DNA of 64,000 nucleotides from Allobosea sp. LC85 (GTDB lineage: Bacteria > Pseudomonadota > Alphaproteobacteria > Rhizobiales > Beijerinckiaceae): contig NZ_JPKG01000016.1 in the NCBI RefSeq assembly GCF_000735605.1, positions 99,970 through 163,969 of the forward strand, given 5' to 3'. How positions within the stretch are numbered: position 1 is the first letter of the stretch; every line of letters begins with the position of its first letter. A program made the position numbers and the translations under genes. The notes beneath the pieces are model-generated. The model saw only the letters and a list, made by a program, of their open reading frames with translations, did no database searches and was not told where the DNA came from. Shown here in pieces: positions 8,359 through 16,839 of this stretch.

Positions 8359-9039
8359 TCAGCGGATGATGCGCAGGATGCGCAGGAAATTGAGCAGGCC
8401 GACGAGGGCGCCGGCCACATAGGTAAAGGCGGCCGCCCTCAGCACTCCGCGCGCTGCCGGCAGGTCGCGCCCGTCGAGATAGCCGTCCCCTGACAGGATC
8501 GGCAGTGCCTTGCCGAAGCTGGCGTCGAACTCCAACGGCAGCGTCACGAGATGCACGACGAGGCCGACGCCGAGCATTGCGATCGCGATACCGGCCTGCA
8601 TCAGCCCGATCGCGGGAACATGGGTGACAGCCATCACCAGCGGCGCAGTGATCAGGATCGCCATCGCGACCTTGTCGAAGACGCCGAGGAAGCGCGCCAG
8701 CGCGGTACGCCAGGCAAGGAGCGAACTGCCTTGCGCGTGCTGGATGGCATGCCCGACCTCATGCGCCGCCACCGCGACGGCCGTGATCGAGCGCCCGTCG
8801 TGATTGTCAGGCGAGAGCCTGACCGCACGCGCATCGGGGTCGTAGTGATCACCCGACGCCGTGGTCTCGACCGCGACGGCCCCAAGCGAAAAGCGGTCGA
8901 GCAGGTGCCGGGCAAGCTCGCCTCCGGTTCCCGGCAGATCCGGCCGGGCGGCCGCATGCTTGCGCATCTGACTGCGCACCCAGGCCTGCGGTCCGAAGAT
9001 CAGCGCGATCAGCAGCACTGCGAGCACGAGATAGAGCAT
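8359..9039 (-). CDS. YugP-type neutral zinc metallopeptidase, membrane-bound
   Basis: A 226-residue protein with an N-terminal membrane segment (residues 1-20), the zinc protease motif HEVGH at residues 93-97, and two or three further hydrophobic segments (about 120-165 and 205-222). The third ligand is probably the Glu or Asp in TLPLEFDASFGKAL. This matches the YugP/putative neutral zinc metallopeptidase family, whose targets are unknown. Its place between a transport ATPase gene and the PaaK-like ligase gene, with short gaps, suggests cotranscription. A functional link to the transporter is not evident. Confidence 0.85.
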   Translation of the reverse strand: MLYLVLAVLLIALIFGPQAWVRSQMRKHAAARPDLPGTGGELARHLLDRFSLGAVAVETTASGDHYDPDARAVRLSPDNHDGRSITAVAVAAHEVGHAIQHAQGSSLLAWRTALARFLGVFDKVAMAILITAPLVMAVTHVPAIGLMQAGIAIAMLGVGLVVHLVTLPLEFDASFGKALPILSGDGYLDGRDLPAARGVLRAAAFTYVAGALVGLLNFLRILRIIR

Positions 9040-9063
9040 CTGACCGCGTCCGCCTTGTCCGGC

Positions 9064-9909
9064 TCACGAGAGCCAGCGCTTGCGGCGCTTGTAGCTCTTG
9101 ACGTCGCGGAACGATTTCTTGTCGCCCTCGGCCACGCCCAGATAGAACTCCTTCACGTCCTCGTTTTCGCGCAGCATCTGCGCCTCGCCGTCCATGACGA
9201 CACGGCCGGTCTCCATGATGTAGCCATAGGTTGCGTAGCGCAGCGCCATATTCGTGTTCTGCTCGGCGACGAGGAAGGAAACGCCGTCTTCCGCATTGAG
9301 GCGACGGACAATCTCGAAAATCTCCTCGACGATCTGTGGCGCGAGCCCCATCGACGGCTCATCGAGCAGGATCATCTTGGGCTTCGACATCATGGCACGG
9401 CCGACTGCGCACATCTGCTGCTCGCCGCCCGAGGTATAGCCGGCCTGCGAATTGCGCCGCTGCTTCAGGCGCGGGAACAGCTCGTAGATCTTTTCGAGGT
9501 CACGCCTGATCGCAGCGTTGCCGTCGCGCCGGGTGAAGGCGCCGGTCAGCAGGTTCTCCTCGATCGAGAGATGGCCGAAGCAATGGCGGCCCTCCATGAC
9601 CTGGATGCAGCCGCGCCGGACGAGTTCGTTCGGCGACATCCGGTCGACCCGCTCGCCATCGAAGACGATCGAGCCCTTGGTGACCTCGCCGCGCTCGGCC
9701 TTGAGCAGGTTCGAGATCGCCTTCAACGTCGTGGTCTTGCCCGCGCCATTGGCGCCGAGGATCGCGACGATGCCCTTGCGCGGCACATGAAGGGAGACGC
9801 CCTTGAGCACCAGGATGACGTGATCGTAGATCACCTCGATATTATTCAGCGACAGGATGGTGTCCGTCGCGGTCGCGGCAGCAGGCTTTTCGAGGGTGAC
9901 GGTCGACAT
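9064..9909 (-). CDS. livF: Branched-chain-type ABC transporter ATP-binding protein (LivF-like)
   Basis: A 281-residue ATPase. Walker A is GANGAGKT, the signature is SGGEQQ (TSGGEQQMCAVGRAM), Walker B is MILLDEPSMGLAP and the H-loop position reads VAEQN, as in LivF proteins. It energises import through LivH and LivM. The start MSTVTLE at 9909 has AGGAG just upstream. A basic C-terminal tail of about 25 residues (KKSFRDVKSYKRRKRWLS) goes beyond typical LivF. A 129-base repeat separates it from the substrate-binding protein gene. The symbol denotes the family; the real substrate is probably an acid activated by the cluster's two ligases. Confidence 0.9.
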   Translation of the reverse strand: MSTVTLEKPAAATATDTILSLNNIEVIYDHVILVLKGVSLHVPRKGIVAILGANGAGKTTTLKAISNLLKAERGEVTKGSIVFDGERVDRMSPNELVRRGCIQVMEGRHCFGHLSIEENLLTGAFTRRDGNAAIRRDLEKIYELFPRLKQRRNSQAGYTSGGEQQMCAVGRAMMSKPKMILLDEPSMGLAPQIVEEIFEIVRRLNAEDGVSFLVAEQNTNMALRYATYGYIMETGRVVMDGEAQMLRENEDVKEFYLGVAEGDKKSFRDVKSYKRRKRWLS

Positions 9910-9921
9910 CTCGTGCTCCTT

Positions 9922-10050
9922 CCTTCTCCCCATGAGCGAGAAGGTGATCCGGCGTAGCCGGGTCGGATAAGGGAAGGACGGATGAGAGAAAGAACATTTC
10001 CCTCATCCGCCTCACTTCGTTCGGCACCTTCTCCCCCCGAGGGGAGAAGG
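9922..10050. repeat. MITE-like palindromic repeat between livK and livF
   Basis: A 129-base element bounded by the exact terminal inverted repeats CCTTCTCCCC (9922-9931) and GGGGAGAAGG (10041-10050). Its right end folds on itself (CCTTCTCCCC, loop CCGA, GGGGAGAAGG). Its left end forms CCTTCTC...GAGAAGG. Its centre pairs GGATGAG with CTCATCC. It begins 12 bases beyond the livK stop, inside an otherwise compact operon, and could reduce read-through so that the binding protein is made in excess. Such elements are common in Rhizobiales genomes, so other copies are expected outside this window. Confidence 0.7.
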
Positions 10051-10062
10051 GTTCTCGTCACA

Positions 10063-11394
10063 TCAGGACGACTTCTCGCAGGGCTCGGACCGCTTCGGCC
10101 AGCCGGCATTCTTCTCGGCATAGTCCTTGGCGTTGGCCTCGATCAGCGGCCGAACCTCTTCCTTGAGAGGATCCATCCAGTCGGAGGCCTTGGTCCATTT
10201 CGTGCCGTCCCATTCGGCGACATAGGCCTTGTGGTGGCCGGAATGGTCGGTGCAGGCCACCTTCACCGGCGCGGCAAAGCCCTCCATGCCAAGTTCCTTC
10301 AACCGCGCCTCGGTGATGTTCAAGGTCTCCAGGCCGCGGCGCATATCCTCGCCGTTGATCACCTTCTTGCCGGTGAGCCGCTGCGCATTGCGGATGGCCT
10401 CGGCGACCAGCATCGAGTTGTAGACGCCGCGGTTGTAGAGGTTCTCGCCGACCTTTTCCTTCGGCGCCAGGCTCTTACCCTTCTCCACGACATGTTTGAT
10501 GATGTCCTGGACCACCGGGAAATTCGCTCCGGCCTGATGGAAGCTCAAGGATTTGTAGCCCTTCGCCTCGGCGCCGCCCGCGCGCGCGTCGTCGTCACCG
10601 CCGGCCCACCAGACGCCGACCAGCTTGTTGATCGGGAAGCCGTTCTTGATCGCCTCCTTGACCGCGGTCGGGTTCATTGCACCCCAACCCTGATTGTAGA
10701 GGAAATCGGGCCGGTCGCGGCGGATCGAAAGCCAGAGCGAGCCCTGGTTCTGCATGTCGGCCGCGGCGACCGGATACAGCTTGAGCTCGAAGCCGTACTT
10801 CTTGGCGAGGTTCTCGAGCACCGGGATCGGCTCCTTGCCGAAGGGCGCATCGAGATGGATCAGGCCAAGCTTCTTGCCCTTGAGCTTGTCCATGCCGCCG
10901 AGTTCGTTGGCCATATGGCGGACCATGACCGAAGCGCCGTCCCAATAGGTCAACGGCGGGATGAAGACCCAGGGGAACTGGTTGCCGTCAGCCGAGGCCG
11001 AGAGGCCATAGGCCATCGACAGGATCGGGATCTTGTCGATATGGGCGCGCGGGATCGCAGCGAGCGTCGCACCGGTCGACCACGGGCTGTAGACGACGGT
11101 GTTCTTCGATTTCGCCTGCTCGTAGCACTCGATCGACTTTTTGGTGTCGTAGCCGGTCTCGCACTCCTCGAAATTGATCTTGACGCCACCGATGCCGCCA
11201 TCGCGCTCGTTCAGCATCGTGAAATAGTCGCGCATGCCGTCACCGATCGGGATGCCGGAGCCCGAGAACGGCCCGGTGCGATAGGCATTGTTGGCGACAT
11301 AGATCGAGTCCTGGGCCGAGGCTGGCGCGACCGCGGCACCGGCCGCGAGCAGAGCGCCGAGCGCCGCTCCCTTCATCAAACTGGTCTTCATCAT
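10063..11394 (-). CDS. ABC transporter periplasmic substrate-binding protein (LivK-like)
   Basis: A 443-residue type I periplasmic binding protein. It has a Sec signal peptide (MMKTSLMKGAALGALLAAGAAVAPASAQ) and then DSIYVANNAYRTGPFSGSGIPIGDGMRDYFTMLNERDGGIGGVKI, the usual opening of branched-chain amino acid and amide binding proteins. The start at 11394 is preceded by GGAGGAAGCAG, an excellent ribosome site; longer readings would add an implausible 60-residue leader. It serves the LivH/LivM/LivG/LivF importer encoded on either side. The family covers amino acids, urea, amides and aromatic acids. The acyl-CoA ligases in this cluster favour an organic acid. Confidence 0.88.
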   Translation of the reverse strand: MMKTSLMKGAALGALLAAGAAVAPASAQDSIYVANNAYRTGPFSGSGIPIGDGMRDYFTMLNERDGGIGGVKINFEECETGYDTKKSIECYEQAKSKNTVVYSPWSTGATLAAIPRAHIDKIPILSMAYGLSASADGNQFPWVFIPPLTYWDGASVMVRHMANELGGMDKLKGKKLGLIHLDAPFGKEPIPVLENLAKKYGFELKLYPVAAADMQNQGSLWLSIRRDRPDFLYNQGWGAMNPTAVKEAIKNGFPINKLVGVWWAGGDDDARAGGAEAKGYKSLSFHQAGANFPVVQDIIKHVVEKGKSLAPKEKVGENLYNRGVYNSMLVAEAIRNAQRLTGKKVINGEDMRRGLETLNITEARLKELGMEGFAAPVKVACTDHSGHHKAYVAEWDGTKWTKASDWMDPLKEEVRPLIEANAKDYAEKNAGWPKRSEPCEKSS

Positions 11395-11512
11395 CTGCTT
11401 CCTCCGTGGTTGCATCGGACGACGGTTGACCCGCCTCTCCGTTGTCTTGTGCCCTCCGCTTGACGATGGCGGCGGGTCGTATTCTTGGGCTCTCCCGGTC
11501 GAGGCATGCGCC

Positions 11513-12592
11513 TCAATAGGGGAAGGGCCACGTCCGCAACTTCTGCTTCGTGATCTGCCAGAGTCGCGCAAGGCCATGCGGTTCGACGATCAGGAAGATG
11601 ATGATCAGCGCGCCGACCAGCATGAAGGTGACGTGTTCGGCAGTGGCGCCCGAAAGCGGCACGCCGAGCGCCGGCAGACCGAATTTCAGGATGGTCGGCA
11701 GGCTGGCGATGAAGGCCGCGCCCATGAAAGAACCGATCAGCGAGCCCAGCCCGCCTATGATCACCATGAACAGGATGTTGAAGGAGAGGCGGATGGTGAA
11801 GACGTCGTTGGCTTCGCCGCCGCCATACCAGAGGAAGATCATCATCGCCCCAGCGACGCCGGCGAAATAGGACGAGACGGCAAAGGCGATGAGCTTGGCG
11901 TTGAGCAGCTTGATCCCCATCAGCTCGGCCGCGATATCCATGTCGCGCACCGCCATCCAGGAGCGGCCGAGCTTGCCATGGACCAGGTTCGAGGCGAACC
12001 AGGTCAGTACCACGACGAGCCCGAGGCAGACGAAATAGCGTGTCTCCGGCGTGGCGGCCGCGCCTGTGATGGGCAAGCCGAACACGGTGCGCTGCGGCAC
12101 CTCGATCGCGCCGGAAGCGTTGTAGTTGAACAGCCAGGGCACGCGCACGAAGGCCCATTGCAGGAAGAACTGCGCGGCGAGCGTCGCGACGGCGAGATAG
12201 AAGCCCTTGATCCTGAGCGAGGGTAGGCCGAAGAGCACGCCAATCGCGGCCGAGAACAGGCCCGAGACCAGGATCAGGAGGATGATGTTCACGCTCGGGA
12301 AGAAGGTCGTCAGCTTGTAGCAGGCATAGGCGCCCACGCCCATGAAGGCGGCGGTGCCGAGCGAGATCAGCCCGGTATAGCCGGTAAGGATGTTGAGCCC
12401 GATCGCCGCCAGCGAGAACACCAGGAACGGGATCATCACCGTCGCGATGAAGAAGTCGTTACCGATCAGCGGAATGCCGATGAAGGCGATGGCAAGGATG
12501 ACCGCGATGCCGATCCGGTCCTGCCGGATCGGGAACACGGCCATGTCGGCGGCGTAGGTGGACTTGTATTGGCCGGCTTCGCGATAGAACAC
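11513..12592 (-). CDS. livM: Branched-chain-type ABC transporter permease (LivM-like)
   Basis: A 359-residue inner-membrane permease with many hydrophobic segments. It carries the LivM hallmark ILTGYTGLISLGTAAFMGVGAY and the cytoplasmic EAA-like loop GRSWMAVRDMDIAAELMGI. A GTG start at 12592 follows the livH stop by about a dozen bases. With LivH it forms the membrane channel of the importer. Gene order in transcription (livG, livH, livM, livK, livF) is normal for this family. Confidence 0.9.
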   Translation of the reverse strand: MFYREAGQYKSTYAADMAVFPIRQDRIGIAVILAIAFIGIPLIGNDFFIATVMIPFLVFSLAAIGLNILTGYTGLISLGTAAFMGVGAYACYKLTTFFPSVNIILLILVSGLFSAAIGVLFGLPSLRIKGFYLAVATLAAQFFLQWAFVRVPWLFNYNASGAIEVPQRTVFGLPITGAAATPETRYFVCLGLVVVLTWFASNLVHGKLGRSWMAVRDMDIAAELMGIKLLNAKLIAFAVSSYFAGVAGAMMIFLWYGGGEANDVFTIRLSFNILFMVIIGGLGSLIGSFMGAAFIASLPTILKFGLPALGVPLSGATAEHVTFMLVGALIIIFLIVEPHGLARLWQITKQKLRTWPFPY

Positions 12593-12604
12593 GGTTTCAG
12601 CCCT

Positions 12605-13678
12605 TCAGATTCGTTCGATGATTTTGTCGCCGAACAGGCCCTGCGGCCGGAACAGCAGGAAGCCGAGCGCGATGAAATAGGCGAGCCAGCTCTCGATGCC
12701 GCCGCCGATCAGCGGGCCCCAGTAGAACTCGCCGATCTTCTCGCCGATGCCGATGATCAGCCCGCCGACGATGGCGCCGGGGATCGAGGTGAAGCCACCA
12801 AGGATCAGCACCGGCAGCGCCTTCAGCGCCACGATCTCGAGCGCAAACGACACATCCGAGCGCGCGCCCCACATGATGCCGGTGATCAGCGCGACGATGC
12901 CGGCGGTGAACCAGACGATGACCCAGATCTGGTTGAGCGAGATGCCGACCGAGAGCGCCGCCTTGTGGCTGTCGGCGACCGCCCGCAATGCCCGGCCGAT
13001 GCGGGTGTATTGAAAGAACACGGCCAGCGCCGCGATCATGATCGAGGCAATGATCGCGGCCGCGATGTCGATCTTCTGGAAGGAGACGAAGCCGCCGAGG
13101 ATCTTCGCGTCGATCGCGCCCTTCGGCAGATAGAGCTCGCTGGTGATCATCTGCTTCGGGTTGCCGCCGAAGACGGATTCGCCGAAGCCGATCAGGAAAT
13201 AGGTGATCCCGAAGGTCGCCATGAACAGGATGATGTCGGGCTGGTTGACCAGCGGCCGCAGCACCACCCGCTCGATGGTGACGGCGAGCACGAACATCAC
13301 GCCGAGCGTCAGGATGACGGCCAGGAAGGCCGGCACGCCTTTCTCGTACAGGCCGACCAAGGTCAGCGCCGCAAAGACGACCATGATGCCCTGGGCGAAG
13401 TTGAACACGCCCGACGCCTTGAAGATCAGCACGAAGCCGAGCGCGATCAGCGCATAGAGCACGCCCGAGACCAGCCCCTCCCAGATCGTCTGGACGAGCA
13501 GGTCCGGCGCCGAGGCCATTTGCTGGAACGGATCGATCAGCACCCTGTGCAGCGTGCCGGAGCCGTCGAGCTGCGCCCCGACGATGCTGGCAAGGACGAT
13601 GCCGGCAAGGATCAAGCCGGCCTTGATCCAGCCATTGCTGAGAAGATTGGGCGCAGGCCGCGCAGCAACATCGCTCAT
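12605..13678 (-). CDS. livH: Branched-chain-type ABC transporter permease (LivH-like)
   Basis: A 357-residue permease of the LivH type. It has LVSGVLYALIALGFVLIFKASGVFNFAQGIMVVFAAL near residue 70 and a coupling loop GRALRAVADSHKAALSVGISLNQ. The N-terminal segment of about 60 residues (WIKAGLILAGIVLASIVGAQLDG...) is longer than in classical LivH. The start ATG at 13678 has GAGGGA upstream. It lies 28 bases from the livG stop and is clearly part of the same operon. Confidence 0.9.
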   Translation of the reverse strand: MSDVAARPAPNLLSNGWIKAGLILAGIVLASIVGAQLDGSGTLHRVLIDPFQQMASAPDLLVQTIWEGLVSGVLYALIALGFVLIFKASGVFNFAQGIMVVFAALTLVGLYEKGVPAFLAVILTLGVMFVLAVTIERVVLRPLVNQPDIILFMATFGITYFLIGFGESVFGGNPKQMITSELYLPKGAIDAKILGGFVSFQKIDIAAAIIASIMIAALAVFFQYTRIGRALRAVADSHKAALSVGISLNQIWVIVWFTAGIVALITGIMWGARSDVSFALEIVALKALPVLILGGFTSIPGAIVGGLIIGIGEKIGEFYWGPLIGGGIESWLAYFIALGFLLFRPQGLFGDKIIERI

Positions 13679-13706
13679 GGCTGGATTTCCCTCAGATTCC
13701 GGACCA

Positions 13707-14525
13707 TCAGTGCGCGACTCCCAGATAAGCGTCGATCACCTTCTGGTTCTGCTTGACCTCGTCCGGCGTGCCGTCGGCGATCTTGCGGCCGTATTCGAGC
13801 ACGACGACACGGTCAGACAGGTCCATGACCACGCCCATGTCGTGCTCGATCAGCGCGATCGTCGTGCCGAACTGGTTGTTCACGTCGAGGATGAAGCGGC
13901 ACATGTCCTCCTTCTCCTCGAGGTTCATGCCGGCCATCGGCTCGTCGAGCAGCAGGAGTTCCGGTTCCATCGCCAGCGCCCGGCCGAGCTCGACACGCTT
14001 CTGCAGCCCATAGGGCAGCTTGCCGACCGGCAGCTTGCGGATATGCTCGATCTGCAGGAAGTCGATGATGTCCTCGACCACCTTGCGATGCTCGATTTCC
14101 TCGGCCATTGCCGGCCCCTGTCGCAAAGCCTGCCAGAAGAAGCCGCGCCGCATCTTCAGTGTGCGTCCGGTCATGATGTTGTCGAGCGTCGACATGCCCT
14201 TGAACAGCGCGACGTTCTGGAAGGTCCGCGCGATGCCGGCTGCGGCCGCCTGATGCGGTTTCATCCTAACGCGCCGCACGCCCTTGTAGGTGATCTGGCC
14301 TTCCTGCGGATGGTAGAAGCCATTGATGCAATTCAGCATCGAGGTCTTGCCGGCGCCGTTGGGACCGATGATGGCGCGCACTTCGCCTTTGCGGATGTCG
14401 AAGGAAACGCCCGAGATCGCCTTCACGCCGCCGAAGCGCAGCGAGACGTTCTCGACCGAGAGCAGGATCTCGCCCTTCTTGGCGGGGATCGGCGTGCCGG
14501 TGACGTTCATGGGTTCCGCATTCAT
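13707..14525 (-). CDS. livG: Branched-chain-type ABC transporter ATP-binding protein (LivG-like)
   Basis: A 272-residue ATPase. Walker A is GPNGAGKT, the LivG-specific ARTFQNVALF Q-loop region is present, the degenerate signature is PYGLQKRVELGRAL, Walker B is LLLLDEPMAGMN, and the switch His is in LIEHDMG. It pairs with LivF in the transport complex. Its start ATG overlaps the upstream acyl-CoA synthetase stop by four bases (ATGA), so ligase and transporter are translationally coupled. Confidence 0.92.
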   Translation of the reverse strand: MNAEPMNVTGTPIPAKKGEILLSVENVSLRFGGVKAISGVSFDIRKGEVRAIIGPNGAGKTSMLNCINGFYHPQEGQITYKGVRRVRMKPHQAAAAGIARTFQNVALFKGMSTLDNIMTGRTLKMRRGFFWQALRQGPAMAEEIEHRKVVEDIIDFLQIEHIRKLPVGKLPYGLQKRVELGRALAMEPELLLLDEPMAGMNLEEKEDMCRFILDVNNQFGTTIALIEHDMGVVMDLSDRVVVLEYGRKIADGTPDEVKQNQKVIDAYLGVAH

Positions 14526-16507
14526 GCTGCCCTCGCCGTGTCGGGTCGTTCGGGCGCCGTTGCCGGATAGGTCTTGGCGTCGCGCACCTTGACCCGTGCG
14601 GAAATCACACCCTTGCGGCCGTCCTCGAAGGTGACTTCGGTAGAGATGTCGGCCTCGCTCGAGCCGTCATAGAGCGCGTTCACCAGGGGCGCGTAGCGTT
14701 CGGCGATAAAGCCGCGCCGGACCTTCTGGGTGCGTGTCAGCTCGCCATCGTCGGCGTCGAGTTCCTTGTGCAGGATCAGGAAGCGCTTGACCTGAGCCCC
14801 GCCCATCGCCGGCTCGGAGGCCAGGGACTTGTTCACCTCGTCGATATGCCTGGCGATCATGTCGTAGACGAGATCGTGGCCGGCCAGTTCCTGATAGGAG
14901 GCATAGACGACGTTGTTGCGCTCGGCCCAGTTACCGACAGCCGTCAGGTCGATATTGAGCGCGACGGTCGCGTAGTCGCGCTCCCGACCGAAGGCGACCG
15001 CCTCCTTGATGTTCGGATAGAACTTGAGCTTGTTCTCGATGTATTTCGGCGGGAACAGCTCGCCGGAATTGAGCTTCCCGACATCCTTGGCCCGGTCGAT
15101 GATCTTGAGGTGGCCGGTCTCATCGAAGAAGCCGGCATCGCCGGATCGGACATAGCCATCCGCCGTCATCGTTTCGGCCGTCTTCTCCGGATCCTTGTAA
15201 TAGCCGCCGAAGATCGAGGGCGAGCGGTAGAGGACCTCGCCATTCTCATCGAGCTTGATCTCGACCAGCGGCGCAGGGCGGCCGACAGTGTCGGCCCGGA
15301 TTTCGCCATTGGGCTGCATGGTGATGTAGACGCCGGCTTCGGTCTGGCCGTAGAGCTGCTTCAGGTTGACGCCGATCGACCGGTAGAACCGGAAGATTTC
15401 GGGGCCGATCGCTTCGCCGGCGGTGTAGCCGACCTTGATGCTGGTCAGGCCGAAGCGATTGCGCAGCGGTGCGTAGATCAACGCGTCGCCGAGCTTGTAG
15501 AGCAGCCGCGCTCCGAGCGGGACCGGCTCGCCGTTCAGGATCTTCTCGCCATGTTTCTTCGCCACGCCGAGGAAGTAATGGAACATCTTGCGCATGAGCG
15601 GCCCGGCATCCTCCATGCGCACCATGGTGATGGTCAGCATGTTCTCGAAGACCCGCGGTGGCGCGAAGGCATAGGTCGTGCCGACCTCGCGGCGATCGTC
15701 GATCACCGTCTCCGGCCCTTCCGGGCAGTTGACGCAGAAGCCGGCGACGATCGCCTGCGCATAGGAGAAGACATGGTCGCCGACCCAGGCGATCGGCAGA
15801 TAGGCGATGACCTCGTCCTCTTCGTTCAGCCCGTCGAACTGGCAGCCGATCTCGGCCGCCGTGATAACGTTGTAATGGCTGAGCATCACGCCCTTGGGGC
15901 GGCCGGTGGTGCCCGAGGTGTAGAGGATGACGGCGAGGTCCGAGCCGGTGCCGGCCTCCATCTCGCGGTCGAGCCCGGTCGGCGCCGCTGAATTCGCCTT
16001 CAGCGCCTTGCCGCCGGCTTCGATCACGCGACCGATGTCATGCAGCTTGGCGTGGTCGTAGTCGCGCAGGCCGCGCGGCTCGTCATAGAGCATGTGCCTC
16101 AGGCGCGGCAGGCGATCGGCGATCGAGAGCACCTTGTCGACCTGCTCCTGGTCCTGGACGCAGGCAAAGACCGCCTCGGCATGGTCGAGGACATAGGCCA
16201 TCTCGTCGGCGACGGAATCGGCATAGACCGGCACCGGGATGGCGCCGAGCCACTGCGCCGCGCACATCGACCAGTAGAGGCGTGGCCGATTGTAGCCGAT
16301 GATCGCGACCTTCTCGCCGCGCTTGAGGCCAAGTTCCTGCAATCCCTTGGCATAGGCACGAACCTGCTCGGCCATCTCGGCCCAGTTCCAGGACTGCCAG
16401 ATGCCGAGATCCTTGTGCCGGTATGCCGTGCGGCCGCCGCGCTCACGCGCATTGCGCATCAGCAATTTCGGAAAGGTATCCGCCTGGCCGGCGGTTGTGC
16501 TTGCCAC
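14522..16507 (-). CDS. Long-chain acyl-CoA synthetase / AMP-dependent ligase
   Basis: A 661-residue adenylate-forming enzyme of the FadD15/long-chain synthetase type. It has the phosphate loop ILYTSGTTGRPKGVMLSHYN, the A5 motif LKQLYGQTEAG, A7 YVRSGDAGFFDETGHLKIIDR and the hinge followed by GELFPPKYIENKLK. It converts a carboxylic acid, ATP and CoA to acyl-CoA plus AMP and pyrophosphate. Translation probably begins at the GTG at 16507, with GGGAG about nine bases upstream. As the first gene of the Liv cluster it probably traps the imported acid as its CoA ester. Chain type cannot be predicted; fatty or aryl-alkanoic acids are possible. Confidence 0.88.
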   Translation of the reverse strand: MASTTAGQADTFPKLLMRNARERGGRTAYRHKDLGIWQSWNWAEMAEQVRAYAKGLQELGLKRGEKVAIIGYNRPRLYWSMCAAQWLGAIPVPVYADSVADEMAYVLDHAEAVFACVQDQEQVDKVLSIADRLPRLRHMLYDEPRGLRDYDHAKLHDIGRVIEAGGKALKANSAAPTGLDREMEAGTGSDLAVILYTSGTTGRPKGVMLSHYNVITAAEIGCQFDGLNEEDEVIAYLPIAWVGDHVFSYAQAIVAGFCVNCPEGPETVIDDRREVGTTYAFAPPRVFENMLTITMVRMEDAGPLMRKMFHYFLGVAKKHGEKILNGEPVPLGARLLYKLGDALIYAPLRNRFGLTSIKVGYTAGEAIGPEIFRFYRSIGVNLKQLYGQTEAGVYITMQPNGEIRADTVGRPAPLVEIKLDENGEVLYRSPSIFGGYYKDPEKTAETMTADGYVRSGDAGFFDETGHLKIIDRAKDVGKLNSGELFPPKYIENKLKFYPNIKEAVAFGRERDYATVALNIDLTAVGNWAERNNVVYASYQELAGHDLVYDMIARHIDEVNKSLASEPAMGGAQVKRFLILHKELDADDGELTRTQKVRRGFIAERYAPLVNALYDGSSEADISTEVTFEDGRKGVISARVKVRDAKTYPATAPERPDTARAA

Positions 16508-16839
16508 GGTTGCGTTCTCCCTGTCCGGCCGCCGTACATTGCAGCAGCCTTCTTTCCGGGTCGGTTCCGACCTCTTTGTTCATGCAAGCCTTGCAGGCCC
16601 GGCACATCTTCGCAAGGAGGCACTTGACAGACAACTTGTTATTTGGTCGCTATTGTCCCGCCGAAGTGTGCGAGAGCGTGAATCCTTGCAGTTTTAGGGA
16701 CTTCGGCAAGCCTGAATTCGGGACCTGCCAGATCTAGCCGGCTACCCCTGTCCGCGGGAGTTGCGCGAATTGACTGAGCTGCCGTTTTCGATGTTCTAAG
16801 AATTAGCACCGCAAGGCAGCCAACAACCAGGCGCAGCCC
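16508..16839. other. Divergent intergenic region (332 bases)
   Basis: It separates the acyl-CoA synthetase (minus) from the DUF4239 gene (plus). No coding frame in it looks real. It holds a candidate promoter for the plus-strand gene at 16770-16799. A TTGACA at 16624 is followed by the short palindrome-like ACAACTTGT (16632-16640), which could be an operator for the catabolic cluster, but no convincing minus-strand promoter was found. Confidence 0.5.
16770..16799 (+). promoter_or_regulatory. Candidate sigma-70-type promoter for the DUF4239 gene
   Basis: TTGACT at 16770-16775 and TTCTAA at 16794-16799 are separated by 18 bases. This would start a transcript roughly 35 bases before the ATG at 16840. 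The -35 is good and the -10 is partial. Confidence 0.4.

Noticed and set aside
8551..9957. Plus-strand open frame (468 codons)
   Set aside because: Complementary to the YugP protease and LivF genes; no domain and shadow-like composition.
16624..16654. TTGACA followed by a possible -10 as a plus-strand promoter
   Set aside because: No acceptable -10 hexamer at 16-18 bases; the better promoter for the downstream gene is at 16770.
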